From Papiliotrema nemorosa (Eukaryota > Basidiomycota > Tremellomycetes > Tremellales > Rhynchogastremaceae): a stretch of DNA of 64,000 nt. The notes under the pieces are model-generated. The model worked only from the letters and a program-made list of their open reading frames with translations. It was not told the origin of the DNA and did no database searches. Shown one piece after another: positions 22,055-34,794 of this stretch (its first letter is position 1; every line of letters begins with the position of its first letter). The translations under genes and the position numbers were made by a program. The stretch is from contig JASKOT010000008.1 of the NCBI GenBank assembly GCA_032158125.1, positions 1-64,000 of the forward strand, given 5' to 3'.

Positions 22055-22446
22055 GATGAAGCTGTGCAGCAGGTGGTGAACAAGACTGACCTCGTTTCAT
22101 CATCCGAGTTTCCCGTTTGTTGACTTTTTCATCCCATTCCCTGATCCCCCCTTCACCTTCATCCTCCCTCGTCCCCTCTCTTTCTCTCTCTCTCCAGTGT
22201 ATACTACGAAGTACTCGAATCACGACACACGGCGCTCAGTCCGATCAACACGGCAGACATCGTATACCCCCTCTTCCATCGAGAGAAACATCTTTGCTCT
22301 GAGCCTTGACATCATTATCCTGTCTCTTCCTTTATCCTTCCCCCACCAACATCTGTAGCCCTTCTCAACGCTTCTCTGCCTTCCCATCCTCTCGCAAACC
22401 ACTATAATATAGACACTCTATCCATCCACACATACCCCCAATTATC
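22055..22446. promoter_or_regulatory. Divergent promoter region, SDR / UAP1
   Basis: 392 bp between divergent start codons, strongly C/T-rich on the + strand (a TCTCTCTC stretch near 22180-22195), typical of fungal transcription start regions. No coding exon recognised. Confidence 0.5.
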
Positions 22447-24064
22447 ATGTCACCTCTCACCAACGGTCACAGCAGATCGACCCCCAACGAGCAACAACTT
22501 CGGGAAGAGTACACCGCCGCCGGCCAATCGCACGTCTTTGCATTCTTTGACAAGCTATCTGCGCAGGACAAGGCATCCCTTCTGACTCAATTAGCCGACA
22601 TTGACGTGCATCGAGTCAACAGGATTTACACCAATGCCATTGCGGCCGACGGCGCCATTACACCTCCTTCCCATTCTATCCCGCTCGATGATACCCTTGC
22701 ACCTGGCGGCAACATGATCGGTCGATCTCGAACCCCTTCACCGGCTCGAGGCGAGGAGGTTCTACCTCTACCCGAGGCGGCTTGTGCCACGATCGTCAAC
22801 AACCCCACCGACGAGCAGAAATGGCGGGATATCGGCCTACAAGCCATTGCCGACAATGAAGTTGCCGTCTTGCTCATGGCAGGCGGTCAAGGTACTCGTC
22901 TCGGTTCGAGCAGTCCCAAGGGCATGTACGACATTCACCTGCCTAGCGGAAAGACCCTGTTTGAACTGCAAGCAGGACGCATTCTGCGATTGGAACAGGT
23001 TGCTGCCGAGCGATCTGGAAAACACCCAGATAGCATCAAGATCAGGTGGTATGTCATGACCAGTGGGCCGACCAGAACCGAGACTGTCAAATACTTTGAG
23101 AGCAAGAATTTCTTTGGTCTCGACCGGGACAATGTCATCTTTTTCGAACAAGGTGGGTCGCGAAGCGGATATAGCTCATGGGCCAGGTGTTTTACCTGCC
23201 TTGTCGGATGATGGCAAGCTCATGCTTTCCACCCCTTGCACCATTTCCGTGGCGCCGGATGGCAACGGAGGACTGTATGCCGCCTTGCGACGTCCGTACG
23301 ATTCCTCCGGCACCTCCGTCCTGTCCGATTTGAAGACTCGCAACATACAGTACGTTCACGCCTATTGTGTCGACAATTGCCTGGTCAGGGTCGCCGACCC
23401 GACCTTTGTGGGCTGTTGCATTGCTCGACACGCCGCCGCCGGAGCCAAGGTTGTACGAAAAACGGTACCCACTGAATCAGTAGGCGTCTTGGCCAAAAAG
23501 GGTGAAGCCTATTCTGTGGTCGAGTATTCTGAACTGTCCAAGGAAAAGGCTGAGCTCCGAACGGAGGATGGTCAACTCGCCTTTCGAGCCGCCAACATCG
23601 CGAATCATTTCTACACGACGGCCTTTTTGGAGACTGTCGAGGCCATGGAGAAGAAGATGGCTTTCCACATCGCGAGGAAGAAGATCCCCACGATTGACCT
23701 CCAGACCGGGGAACCTATCAAACCGACCGAACCCAACGGAATGAAGCTAGAGTTGTTTGTGTTTGACGTCTTTCCATATACCAAGAGCCTGTGTGTCTTG
23801 GAGGTGGAAAGGGCTGAAGAGTTTTCTCCGCTCAAAAACGCTCCAGGGTCCAAGGCGGATTGCCCAGAGACGTCGCGACGTGATTTGCTCGCCCAGCAGA
23901 AGAGATGGCTCGAGGCTGCCGGGGCGTCTTTGCACGAGGGAGTCGAGGTGGAAGTCACTCCAGCAGTCAGCTACGCCGGAGAGGGATTGGCATTTGTCAA
24001 GGGCAAGGTGCTGGTCAGGGGCGGAGTGTTGTCGCATACAAGGGACATTGACGTGTTAGTTTAA
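22447..24064 (+). CDS. UAP1: UDP-N-acetylglucosamine pyrophosphorylase
   Basis: GlcNAc-1-P + UTP to UDP-GlcNAc, the donor for chitin, N-glycans and GPI anchors; cytosolic. Two exons with one 34-nt intron (23153-23186), 527 residues. The nucleotide-binding loop is AVLLMAGGQGTRLGSSSPKG. Then WYVMTSGPTRTETVKYF, VIFFEQG joined to VLPALSDDGKLMLSTPCTIS, PDGNGGLYAALRR, and YVHAYCVDNCLVRVADPTFV, the conserved uridine/GlcNAc-site region. GMKLELFVFDVFPYT and EFSPLKNAPG complete the family signature. N- and C-termini match full length. Expression is likely high: 5' leader and codons are C-ending. Confidence 0.97.
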
Positions 24065-24182
24065 GCATTGGATGTCATGGACAATCAGTTGTGTTAGGTT
24101 GATAAGTGCATGAATAGTATTGATGCACATTGCGCATATGTTCACATCAATTACAATGATCTATCGAGACAGGATTGATAAA

Positions 24183-25875
24183 TTATCGTTGAAAAGCGAA
24201 TTGACCTGCAGCCATGGGCATGGCAGCTGTCAGGTGTTGGAATGCGAATTGCTCTTGCGATTGTGGGCGACCATGGGGGTACATGGGCGTCGGCGTGGGC
24301 TGATTATCTGCACGGAACCCCTGAGTTGGCAGTGCCATGTGACTTGGCGCCGAAGGTCGCCTGACCGCCGGCGCTGGGTTGATCATTCCATGCGCATAAG
24401 CACTAGGTGCAAAGCGACCATCAGCCGACGAGGCGATTGACGAGGATGTGCTAGGGCGAGAACCGTCTGCCCATGGATGCGTATACCCAATGGAACCTCT
24501 TGCGAACTCCGATCCGGAGGAAAACATGGAGGTAGTCGAGTCTCTTCGGTCGTATTCTGATTCGGAGGATATAGAATGTCGGGGGTTCCAGGTGGTCGAC
24601 GTGGCCATATATTGCGCATTGGCGGCAGCCGCAGCTTGTTCCCTCTTTTTCTTTCTCCACGTTTTACGCATTTCCTTAAATTCTGAATGTCAGAAGGAGT
24701 CGCGCGTTCTTTGGCTTACCAGTCGGGAGCCTCTTTTCCCCGTGTTTTTGCATTGCAACATGCGCATTGAGATGGTTCAAGGTGCCATAGGATTTCTCAC
24801 ATCCGTTCCAGCCGCACAAATACAAACGCTCAATCTCGTCGTATCTCCTCCTCGGTCTTTTCTTTGGTGCCGGACCACCCAGCGGTACGAATGTCAGGTC
24901 TGTCGACTTTTCATGACGTTGATACTTGTCTGTGTCGCTCATGGAATAGTGCCGTTGAGTGACAGACGGGTTTGCTGGCGGTCCCGACCGCTCGTTACGA
25001 TACGACATGTAGCCATTGGGAAAGTAAGCCCCGCTCTGATCAATCTGATTGACCAGAGATTTGGCGGGGGGCAGGGAGATGCCATTGGGGTTGATATGGC
25101 CGTACGAGGGTAGGCCATCGCTGGTCTGAGGGCGGGATGTATAGGATTGGGCCAAGGGCTGTCGGGTGAGTTGTTGGAGCTGGTTATGGATGTTGGCGCC
25201 AAAGAGACCTCCGTTGAATTGGGTCACGTTTGGAGGGGCTGAAGTCATTGCAAGGTTGGGGACCGATGGATCCATGTTTGGGTGCCACGACGTTTGCACA
25301 TTGACCGCGTTGTAAGTGGATCGCCGAGCGTCAGGGACGAAGTGAGGGTCCATCGATTCCGGTTCGGATGGTTTTTCTTTGTCCTCTATCTCAAACGGGT
25401 TGGTGAAGAGGCTCTCGGTCGTCTCGTCGATTGTATCCACTGATCTGTCGATCTTGTCAAAGCCAAACGATTGCAAGGCGCCGGCCGCGGTTGCTGGTCT
25501 ACGTGTTTCACTCGAAGAGGGTCGAACAAAGTCGCGCGAGATGGCGGGGAGAGCCTCGGCAGAGGAGAACGATGTGCCAGCGGTTGAACCACCGGTCGAG
25601 CTGAAGGAGGATGCCGAGGAGAAGGGGTAAGGGGGGAAGGGCTGAGCGAATCCGCCATTGAATCCGGTCGCGGATCCTGGATAGGTCGGGGTCTTGAGCG
25701 TGGTCATGCCGTCGAATGTGTTGGCAGACGTGGATTCTGACATGGAGGGAGGTTCAAAAGCGAAATCTGGTGTCGAAGAGCTATCGGACATGGCGTCACC
25801 GGACGACCAGTGTCTAATTGCGTGAGCGTGGAACGTGTCGTCTGGCGAGGTCCAAGGAGCGGGCGGGGAAGGCAT
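24183..25875 (-). CDS. CON7: Con7-type C2H2 zinc-finger transcription factor
   Basis: Nuclear regulator. In filamentous ascomycetes Con7 controls conidiation, cell-wall and infection-structure genes. About 400 N-terminal residues are low-complexity (Ser/Pro/Gln). Then comes the diagnostic block LTFVPLGGPAPKKRPRRRYD, EIERLYLCGWNGCEKSYGTL, NHLNAHVAMQKHGEKRLP. A 34-nt or so intron joins T to EFKEMRKTWRKKKREQ, exactly the Con7 continuation. The apparent stop at 24676 is therefore intronic. The 160-residue tail is Ser/Pro/Gln-rich. The first ATG is at 25875. In tremellomycetes its targets are not known to me. Confidence 0.88.
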
Positions 25876-26903
25876 GAGTTGAAGTGAATCAAGCAAGCAA
25901 AGACGATAGGAGGATAGGAGCGTGTGGTGGTTTGTATATAAGGGAGAATCGATCGAAACGTGGAGCCGGAAAGGGGGAGATATGTGAGGCCGAGGTGAAA
26001 CGGGGGTTTCAGTCGAAAAGGTGTTCGAGGAGATTGAATTGAGGCCGAAAAGAGTAGAGGAACAGACGTCGCCGGAGAATGCAGCAAGTTGTCGGAAAGA
26101 GCGATAGGATCGGATCAGTTTTGAGACCTCTTTGCGAATGCGATAGGACTCACGAGCAAGGTGTGTCTTAGGATTGGAATCGGAGACTGGGGGAAACAGG
26201 TACGATTTGTTTGGAGCTCTGGGCCAAGTTGTCTCGAGTGCTACACGATGAGCAGTATGCGAGATGGTGTTGTAGAGACGACCGAGTGCTGTTCAAGGTC
26301 GGTCCAGAGTAACTAGATGAAGTTGGGATGACTGTGGAGGGATGCAAGATACCCGGGTGACTCGAAGTCGACTAGCTCCCTATTCACCCAAAATCCCACA
26401 CCGAGATACACCCCCCTTCACCTTTCACCGCTCTCGACCTTCCGCCCGCCGCCCCCCCCCCCCCCCCTACCTTCAGGGTTCACATGATGCTCCACTAGCG
26501 TCAATTCAATCCCCTTTTCCCTGAATACCCCATAGATAGATTGAGACGCCACCCAAACCCCGGCGGGCGCGGGAGAGCAGCACATGGATGCCTGACGCCA
26601 CCTGACGCCATGCACCCACCCCTCGTCGGGGGTATTTCCCCCCTCCCACCCCCCCCCCATCCGATCATAACTACACCCTCTAACTACCTACGTATGGTGT
26701 TTTTCTTTTTAATTAGTGCGCTCCTTGTTTGATCTCGGCACTAGCGTTACACCTCCCCGCTAACCGACCCCCCCACCTCATCGAGATCCGCTCGGCCATA
26801 GCAGTCAGTCACACATCATTTTATTACTGCCATTCTTCTTTGCATAATCAAGATAAATGAAAAAGCACACACGTATCTCTTCTCTATACTATACCGACAG
26901 ACT
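25876..26903. other. Intergenic, about 1 kb, CON7 upstream region and PYC1 3' flank
   Basis: Long non-coding-looking stretch with C runs of 16 nt (26452-26467) and 10 nt (26649-26658), and a direct repeat CGCCACCTGACGCCA-like near 26590-26612. The large size fits the extended promoter of a regulatory gene. No exon recognised on either strand. Confidence 0.5.
26452..26467. repeat. Poly(C) run, 16 nt
   Basis: Uninterrupted C run in the CON7 upstream region; a second run of 10 C lies at 26649-26658. Confidence 0.9.
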
Positions 26904-29900
26904 CTAATGGGAAATCTCGACAACCAGATCACCTTGGTTGATCGAGTCATTCTCCACCACCAAGACCCTCTTGACCTTGCCTGAAACTGGCGATGACACG
27001 ACGGATTCCATCTGCAGAGTCAGCGCATGTACACTTTGATTCCCACTCACCTTCATGGCTGACAAGACACACAATGGGTCTCCGGCCTTGACATCTTGAC
27101 CCTCTTTGACTCGAACGTCGATGACGACACCAGACTAAAAGATCAGCTCTAAACTCTCCAGGTGCTCCAGGTGACTCACCATGGGCGATCCCACGCTTCC
27201 TGGTTCGGAAGAGGCCTTTTCCCTCGAAATGTGCTCAATCGCAGCATTGGTGTCTTGAATCACCACCGCTCGAGTCTCTCCGTTGAGCTCAAAGAAGCAC
27301 TCTCGGAATCCAGTCTCCATGTTGAGGGGTCCGATGGCGAGCAATTTGATCGTCAAGGTCTTTCCTTGCTCGATCGAGATGGTCATTTCATCGTTGATCT
27401 GAGGCTTGCCGAGGAAGTGTCGGGTGGGAACGACTGACAGATCGCCATACTTGTCCAAGAAGGATTGGAATTCTTCAAACACCTTGGGGTACATGCAGTA
27501 ACTTTGCACATCGTAGTCGTTGATGTGAGGGCCATATTTATCTTGAAGCTCTTTTTTGATGTTGGCAAAGTCCAGTGGCTTCATGTTGAGACCGGGTCGA
27601 GAATCCACTCGCTCCTTGCCTCGAATGATGTGAGATCGCAAAGGCTCCGGGAAGCCTTGGTAAGGTTGACCCAGGTAGCCTTGGAAAAATTCGACTACCG
27701 AAGAGGGAAAGTCGAGTTGTTGAGCTCGATCCAAGACGTCTTGTTTGGACAAGTTGTTGGACACCATGAACTGGGCAAAGTCTCCGACCACTTTGGATGA
27801 AGGGGTGACCTTGATGATGTCACCACACAGTTGGTTGGCCTCGATGTATTTCTTCTTGATCTCTACCCATTGGGTACCGAGACCCAATTGCGAGGCCTGG
27901 AACTGCAGGTTGGTGTACTGTCCACCGGGCATTTCGTGGTCAAAGACACCCGAGTCGGAAGCTCGGACATTCGCTTCAAAGGGAGCGTAGAGGACTCGAA
28001 TTTGGGACCAGTATTGGTTGAGGGCTTGGATGTTTTCGTGCGAGATACCTGTGCCGAGGCCAGTCTGTTCCAAGGCAGAGACGACAGCACCCATGGCCGG
28101 TTGAGAGGTCAAACCGGAAAGGTCGTCAATGGCCACGTCGACGACATCGGCACCGGCCTGAGCGGCGGCCAACATGGATGCGGCAGCGATACCCGCAGTG
28201 TCGTGCGAGTGAACATGGATGGGAAGGTCTGGGTGGGCTTTTCGGATGGCGCCGATGAGCAAGCGTGCGGCCTCGGGCTTGAGGAGACCAGCCATGTCTT
28301 TGATACCGAGAACGTGGATTCCCTCGTCGACCAACTGTTGAGTCAAGTCGAGGTAGTAGTCGAGGGTGTATTTGGTCTTTTTGGGGTTGGCAACATCGCC
28401 CGAGTAGCAGACGGTTCCCTCGACAACACCTCCGGCTTTCTTGGCCGCGTCGATACCGAGCTTCAAATTGTCAACATAGTTGAGCGAGTCGAAGACTCGG
28501 AAGATGTCCAAACCAGCCTCGACGGCTTTTTTGGAGAATTCGTAAATGGCATTGTCGGGGTAGGAGGTGTATCCGACAGCGTTGGCTCCTCGAACAAGGG
28601 CCTGGAGGGGGATATTGGGGACGAGTTTTCGCAAGGTTCTCAATCGTTCCCAGGGGTCTTCATAAAGGAACCGCATCGATACGTCGAAAGTGGCTCCACC
28701 CCAGCATTCGAGAGAGTAGGCGTTTTGAAGCGCATGGGAAGTCTCCTTGGCGATATTGGCCATATCGACTGTTCGCATTCGGGTAGCGAGGAGCGATTGG
28801 TGGGCATCTCGCCAAGTGGTGTCCATGATAAGGGTGCCCTTGTAGTTTCGAATAGCCTTGGCGAAAGCCTCGGGACCCTCGTTGACGATGATGTTCCTCC
28901 AGCCCTTTTGGCATGGAACGGAAGTGTCGACACTTTTGGTGGGGTCTGCGTTGTCGGTGATGACGGGGATGAACGCTTCGGTTCGGAGACCGGGTTCGCC
29001 GGCTTGACCCTTGATAGAGGATCCGTTGACAGCGAGGTCGCCCAGGTACCCGAGCAGCTTTTGAGCTCGGTTCTGGGACCGGACGAGCTTGAATAATTCG
29101 GGCGTGTCGTCAATGAATGTGGTCCAAGTGAGGCCCGACTCGAATACTTGGTGGGTCAGGAGTCGGATCAGGAAGGGAATGTTGGTCTTGACACCTCGAA
29201 TTCGGAACTCGACCAACGCTCGAAGCATTTTTCGTCGAGCGACTTCGAAGGTGGCTCCACTGACGGAACATTTGACGAGGAGCGAGTCGTAGTGGGGGGT
29301 GATTTGCGCTCCAGCGTAACCAGAACTGGCATCGAGACGGACACCGTTGCCACCGGCAGATCGGTAGACTTCGATCTTGCCCGTGTCGGGTTGGAAGCCG
29401 GCGGAGGGGTCTTCGGTGGTGATTCGGCATTGAATGGCAAATCCTCGTCGGTGAATGTGGTCTTGGGTGAGGCCGAGTTGAGCGAGGGTGACACCTGCGG
29501 CAATCTGGATCTGAGCCGCGACAATGTCGATGCCCGTGATCTCTTCGGTGATTGTGTGCTCGACTTGGATACGCGGGTTAATTTCGATGAAATAGTGTCG
29601 GCCTTGCTGATCGACCAGGAACTCGGCGGTACCGGCGTTTCGGTACTTGACGTGTCGGGCAAGGGTGAGGGCGTCGTCGAGGATTGCCTGTCGGACAGAT
29701 TCCTCGAGGTGAGGGGCGGGAGCGACCTCGACCACCTGGGGTCAGCGTTTATTAGGTTTTGAAGATACCTTTTGGTGTCGTCGTTGGACGGAGCAGTCTC
29801 GTTCAAAGAGGTGGACGGTGTTTCCCTCGGCATCGGCGAGGATTTGTACTTCAATGTGTCGAGGTCGATCCAGGAAGCCTATTCTCAGCCATGATACAGT

Positions 29901-30814
29901 GTGTACTCACGCTCGATGAAGACGGTTCCGTCACCGAAAGCGCTCTTGGCTTCACTGACGGCCCGCTCAAAGTTTTCCTTGAAGCTCTCTTGGTCTCTGA
30001 CGACTCGCATACCTCGTCCTCCACCACCCATGGCAGCTTTGATGATGACTGGGAAGCCGTATTCTTTGATGAATTCGGAAGCCTTATCGTAGGATTCAAC
30101 GGGTCCAGGGGTACCGGGGACGACTGGGACGCCGGTTTTGATAGCGAGGGTTCGGGCTTTGGTCTTGTCTCCCAAGGCGTCGATGGTCTCTGGTCGGGGA
30201 CCGATGAAGGCGATGCCTGCGTCTTCAACCTTTTTGGCAAACTCGGCATTTTCGGATAGGAATCCGTAACCGGGGTGGATCATGTCGACGCCGTGTTCAA
30301 GTGCGACTCGGATGATGTCGTCCTGAGCGAGGTAGGCGGCCACTGGGGCCATTCCTTTGCCAACCAGGTAGGACTCGTCGGATTTGTATCGATGAGCGTT
30401 CATCCTGTCCTCGTGGGAGTAGATGGCGACGGTCGACATGGCGAGCTCGTGGGCGGTACGGAAGACTCGGATGGCGATTTCACCTCGATTGGCGACGAGG
30501 ACTTTTTTCAAAGGGCCAGAGGTTCCAGCTTGCTTCTTCCGCAACCCGGTGATGCTGGTGTGAGTGGGATTTCCAAGGGTGACTCACGTTTGGGAAGGCT
30601 GTCCAGCTGGGGTGCCAGGGCGGGCATCCTGTAGGCGTGGGTAGGGAATGGGAAGGTGGGTAGATGGGCGTCGGTGCATTTGGGAACGAGTGAGATGAGA
30701 GAAGAATGACGAAGGACGTGTCAGCTCATACGTTTTTGTAACTGGGGGGGCGTGGCGGGTTGAAGGGGGCTTCGACGGATATGGGGTACTCACCGCGATC
30801 AATGTTGACGCCAT
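26904..30814 (-). CDS. PYC1: Pyruvate carboxylase
   Basis: Biotin enzyme: pyruvate + HCO3 + ATP to oxaloacetate, refilling the TCA cycle; cytosolic in fungi. The N-terminus joins three pieces: [21 protein letters not shown] and [17 protein letters not shown]. Then the biotin carboxylase domain: [53 protein letters not shown], then [20 protein letters not shown]. The carboxyltransferase domain has [18 protein letters not shown] and [19 protein letters not shown]. The biotin carrier ends the protein, with the lysine in SAMK-MES cut by an intron right after the Lys codon; stop at 26904. Few introns inside the body; intron 1 is long (about 165 nt). Confidence 0.97.
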
Positions 30815-31120
30815 GATGCGTTTGTGTGTGTGGCCGATTGACCGTTAGGGGATATGAGGAGGGCGGGCTGATCTGGTCAGAGGGGAAGGGATGGGATACC
30901 AAGGACAAAGGGGTCGAGTGAGGATGGGAAGGGGAAGGGGAAGGGGAGGGGGGCAATGAGAAGTGATATAATGATGCGGGGCGGGAGGATCTACTCCGTT
31001 TACCGGATGAGCCAATCAGAACAATCCAATCCCCCGGCTAGGTCGATAACCTCCTTGTTATCAGAATGGACAGAAATCAGACAACACAAGGGAAATGACA
31101 AGTGTTCCTCTGTGCATGCA

Positions 31121-33237
31121 TCAACAGCTATATACCACCACCATGCATGCAGTCTCGCTCTGTATCCCGAATAACGCCGTACGGTGCAACATTGTTGCAT
31201 CGAGTCTGTCACCTCGTCGCAACATTCGCCCAATCGGATACAGTGCGGGGGTCGGGCCTCCGCGAAAAGGGTCGTCCGCTTTGAAAATGATCCGTCATAT
31301 CCGTTACTCACCATACTTGGACATTATGAACGCCTCGAATGGGATGATATCAGAATCCGGTCTCGCTGCCGATCCATCACTGATGGTCGACGTGACAGAC
31401 CTCTTTGCATGCTCTGGCCAATGAGTCTGACGCAGAAGGGGCATTGCCGAATTGGCTTGTTCTGAGGACATGGCCGATTCGGGAGAGGCGACGTGACGGA
31501 AATTGGTGTCGACTGTGGGTCGGGCAGGTGGAGAGGGGTGGATCAATGAGTGGAGATGTGAATAGGTTGTCATGGCACTTTCACGTCGTTCCGAGGGAGG
31601 CTGACCGAACACTGACATGATCTCGCTGGGTGCATTGGTGCTCGCCCGTGCGTTTGAGGGACCCGCGATGGGCGGATTGATGCCCGCCGCATAGCGCAAC
31701 TTGGCCGCTTTTTCCTCCACGATGGATGTCTCCGAGGTGAGATAGGTCCCGTTCTGGCCGGGCGAGTAGGGCGGTAGGTTGGTTTGTCGCCGTGGTTGTG
31801 AGGTGGAAGATCTGGCGTAGCTTGAGCCGAGAAGGCTTCGCAAGGGGCGAGACCAGGATCCACCCGTTCCTCCTTCAGTTGTAGGGCTACCAGCCATACT
31901 TTGGCCTTCTGGAAGTGCGGGAAGCGTTCTAGAGCTCGGCGCATATGGGCTCGAATGCGTCACAGTTGGTGTCGAAGGCCGACGATCGGAGAGGCGATGA
32001 CTTCGGCCTTCATCGTATGAGACAAAGACCTCTTCCACAGATGGAGAGCTTTGAGTGGTCCACGCACTACCTCGTTTTTCCCAGTCTGGTCGGGTGATAA
32101 AGGTGTCTGCACGAGACGTGATTGAGTCGCGGCGATTGTGCCTTTTGCGGCGGAGACACATGACGCCTAACGCGACTAGCGTACAAACTACCACAGGAAT
32201 CAACCCATAGAGGATGACTTTGCCTGCAGTGGTGGAGGGAAAACCGGCGCTCCTGCTGGAGGTGTTTCTGTAGTAAGAGGGAGAGAGGGAGACGTGCACT
32301 TACAACGCGGACAGGGTTTGCGCATCAGTGGTGAGAACAACAAAATCGAGGGTCATTTTCTTGTCTTCCAAGTTGGTCATCTTGAAATCAATGGGGTTCG
32401 ACGTGTCCAGTCCGGCGCCAAACCATAGCAGCTGGTAGGGCATACTCCAAGGTGAAGTGAGATTCATTCCGGATGCAACCAAGTTGCCATTGAGAGTGAT
32501 CGATGCCGAGCCGTGGTCTGGACCGACCGTTCCATAAACGTAGATCGCCGAACCTTTCATCAGACTTTACATACCCTAAGACTCACCCTTTCCTGAGAAA
32601 GAGGCGCTAGCTCCCGCTGTAGTGGTCACTGCGAGGGTTTTGTTGAAATTGGCATTCGATTCGGCACTCGAGGCCGACCAAGATCCGTCGAACCTGAATG
32701 CGATGTCCCCCGGTCGATCGTACGCGTTATCGACGGTCACATTCGTCATGACTGTCTGATCGGCTTGACGCTCGCCGTCGACGCCCCAAAAGATGACTTG
32801 GTCGTTGGGACCGATCGGACCCGAATCCCATTTGACATTGTGGATCCCTAGCGGAAGGTTGTAAAGTGAAAAAGGAATGTCTCCGGAGTCGGAGGATGCC
32901 GCGCAGGCTGAGATCGCGGCGGAGGAGTTGATGGTGAGGGTTGCGGCGCATCCAGCGAATTCGGGGACAAGAAAAGTGAAGGAGCTTGCTGCAGATCAGC
33001 GGACGGACAGGTGAGAAACGACTCACCGCTGACGTTGAAGGAGATTGTATCTCTTTCCGAGGTCAGGTGGAGAGTCTGGTCGTAGCCGTCGGACTGGAGG
33101 GCGTATCCCGGGATCCAGCTTGATTTGAAGCCGTCGCCATATTGGATCATCGGCGAGGCGTCGGGGATGAAGAATGTAGATGCCCCGCTGGAAGTGGTGG
33201 ATTGCTGTCGACGAGTGAGCCTGGTGTCCAATTGCAT
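31121..33237 (-). CDS. Unknown single-pass membrane protein with extracellular domain
   Basis: The N-terminal region has no clear signal peptide (MQLDTRLTRRQQSTTSSGAS). It continues with IQYGDGFKSSWIPGYALQSD, a beta-rich region with several N-x-S/T sites, and segments like GSAIYVYGTVGPDHGSASIT that resemble a carbohydrate-binding jelly roll. One transmembrane helix, VILYGLIPVVVCTLVALGVM, is followed by CLRRKRHNRR and a cytosolic tail of about 280 Ser/Pro-rich residues. This architecture (two jelly-roll-like halves, one helix, disordered tail) is common in basidiomycete unknowns. The frame stop at 31304 lies inside a GTGAGT donor. Splicing 31279-31311 joins SKY-ADDPFRGGPTPAL and moves the stop to 31121, which I prefer. 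Confidence 0.65.
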
Positions 33238-33514
33238 GATTGGTGGTCTAGTGTGTGGATGGTCACAGCCGTAAGAATATGGATCGATTTAGCAAACACC
33301 AAGGGGTACTAAGGAAGAGGTATGTTGAGACGATCACGCTCGCCAGGTTCACAATCCTCTTGCACTCATGCTTTCCAATCGGTGGCTGCTGTTTTCCCAC
33401 GGGAACGGTGGTAGTCCTTTGTGACGGTTGATCAAGGAGCGAAGATTGACATGTCCAAAGGATCGCTTGGGCTACGCTGACACCCCAGATCGTGCCCCAA
33501 AGGGACGGATGGAG

Positions 33515-34415
33515 TCAGAGAATATCAGTGAACGTGTAACGCTTCAGGTCTTCCTTTGTAACAATGAATTCGTCGGCGACACTCATACATCCTTTACACG
33601 CCCATAGCGGAAAGCCAGCGCCTGGGGGCGTCGGAGCCTGTTCCCCTTCTAGCTCCTGGGACAGTGAGCATGGAGGGTAAGAGTGGGTTGGCTGAAGCGG
33701 CAGAGGCTTTCCTGTTTGATGTTGAAGCTCGGACTGCTGTGAGTGAGTTGAAGATCCTTTGGACTCACCACAGGCTGAGATCTCGTTGATATTCGTCTCC
33801 AACACTAGACCCCCTTGTATGATTTCCCCTAGAACGTAGTGGACCTCTGATAAGTTTGGCTTCCACAGAGATGAATTGACTCACCTGGTCGAAGTGAAAG
33901 ATGAGATCCAGCTCGCAGACATTTTCGAATGCTCTATCTAGGGACTCAACAAAGACCTGTCGCATCAACCACTCTCCAGGGCATCTACTGCAATCATTGT
34001 ACCTGAATGAGGTCTAGAATACCCAGCTCGGACTCTGCTCCATCCACCACAAAACTGGAGTCAGTCGCCGGGGAATGTTGATACTCACACAAAGTAGAGC
34101 GTCGCATAATGGCGGTAGATTACCCTCACATCGTCGTCGGCACTTCGCTCCTTTCCCTTGCTTCGATCATCCTTGTGGTTAGAAGAGGATCCAGAGGGGA
34201 AGACCAGATCGGGTGCGTCAAGAAAATTGCATACGCCCGAAGGCCGGTCGGAAATGTAGGAGAAGATTTGGGCGATGAGTGATTGCTGGACGATGGGAGG
34301 TATCGCTGTGTAGAATTTGGATAATCGAGGTTTGCCTGCTAGTGTCAGCGTTCTCATGGATCATCATCCTGGAAGACTTGCCCGTGTTGTTGAAGATGAG
34401 CACTGCTTGAATCAT
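33515..34415 (-). CDS. APS3: AP-3 adaptor complex sigma subunit
   Basis: Small subunit of the AP-3 coat that sorts cargo from Golgi/endosome to the vacuole. Exon 1 MIQAVLIFNNT joins GKPRLSKFYTAIPPIVQQSL over a 46-nt GC-AG intron (34336-34381). Then IAQIFSYISDRPSGVCNFLD, YRHYATLYFVFVVDGAESEL (over an intron), GILDLIQVFVESLDRAFENV, CELDLIFHFDQVHYVLGEI and LVLETNINEIS complete the sigma fold. Two extras: a charged insert (SSSNHKDDRSKGKERSADDD) before the YRHYATL strand, and a C-terminal tail of about 80 residues rich in Gln/Pro/Ser, longer than in yeast Aps3. Confidence 0.93.
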
Positions 34416-34794
34416 GTTTCGAGGTATATGGGCATTGACGGTGCAGTGCCAGACATGAATGAGGAGACCAGCGCGCGGGGTTCCCACACTCCGGCATATA
34501 TCTCTATCACTATGCATGCGGTTCCTCGCAAGGTCAGACAGGCTATTCGTAGTATTACATCGTATTAAAGGCATTGCAACCCGTTCTAGGTCACCCACGT
34601 AGAAAGACAGTGCGTATCATTGGGTCGTATGGATCGAAAAGCATGAAAATGAGGAGAATCAATGGAAAATAACACTAGAATGAAGTAACAAGGTCTGATC
34701 ATGAATTGTCGGTTCCAGTCGTTTGGTAGGTATCATATGCAAGGGATCAAATGGCCGATTCGTGAAGTGACATTCGAGTTGTGCGATGAAGAGA
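34416..34794. other. Intergenic, APS3 upstream region and CAF40 3' flank
   Basis: Both neighbours are on the minus strand. I see no exon and no marked repeat in these 379 bp. Confidence 0.45.

Noticed and set aside
24448..25113. A 221-codon + strand frame opposite the Con7 gene
   Set aside because: Antisense to the zinc-finger exon and its tail, which are clearly conserved on the minus strand.
27831..29096. A 421-codon open frame on the + strand opposite pyruvate carboxylase
   Set aside because: It is antisense to a clear, conserved PYC1 exon. The Gly/Val/Asp-rich product is what C-ending codons of the sense strand give in this frame; no motif seen.
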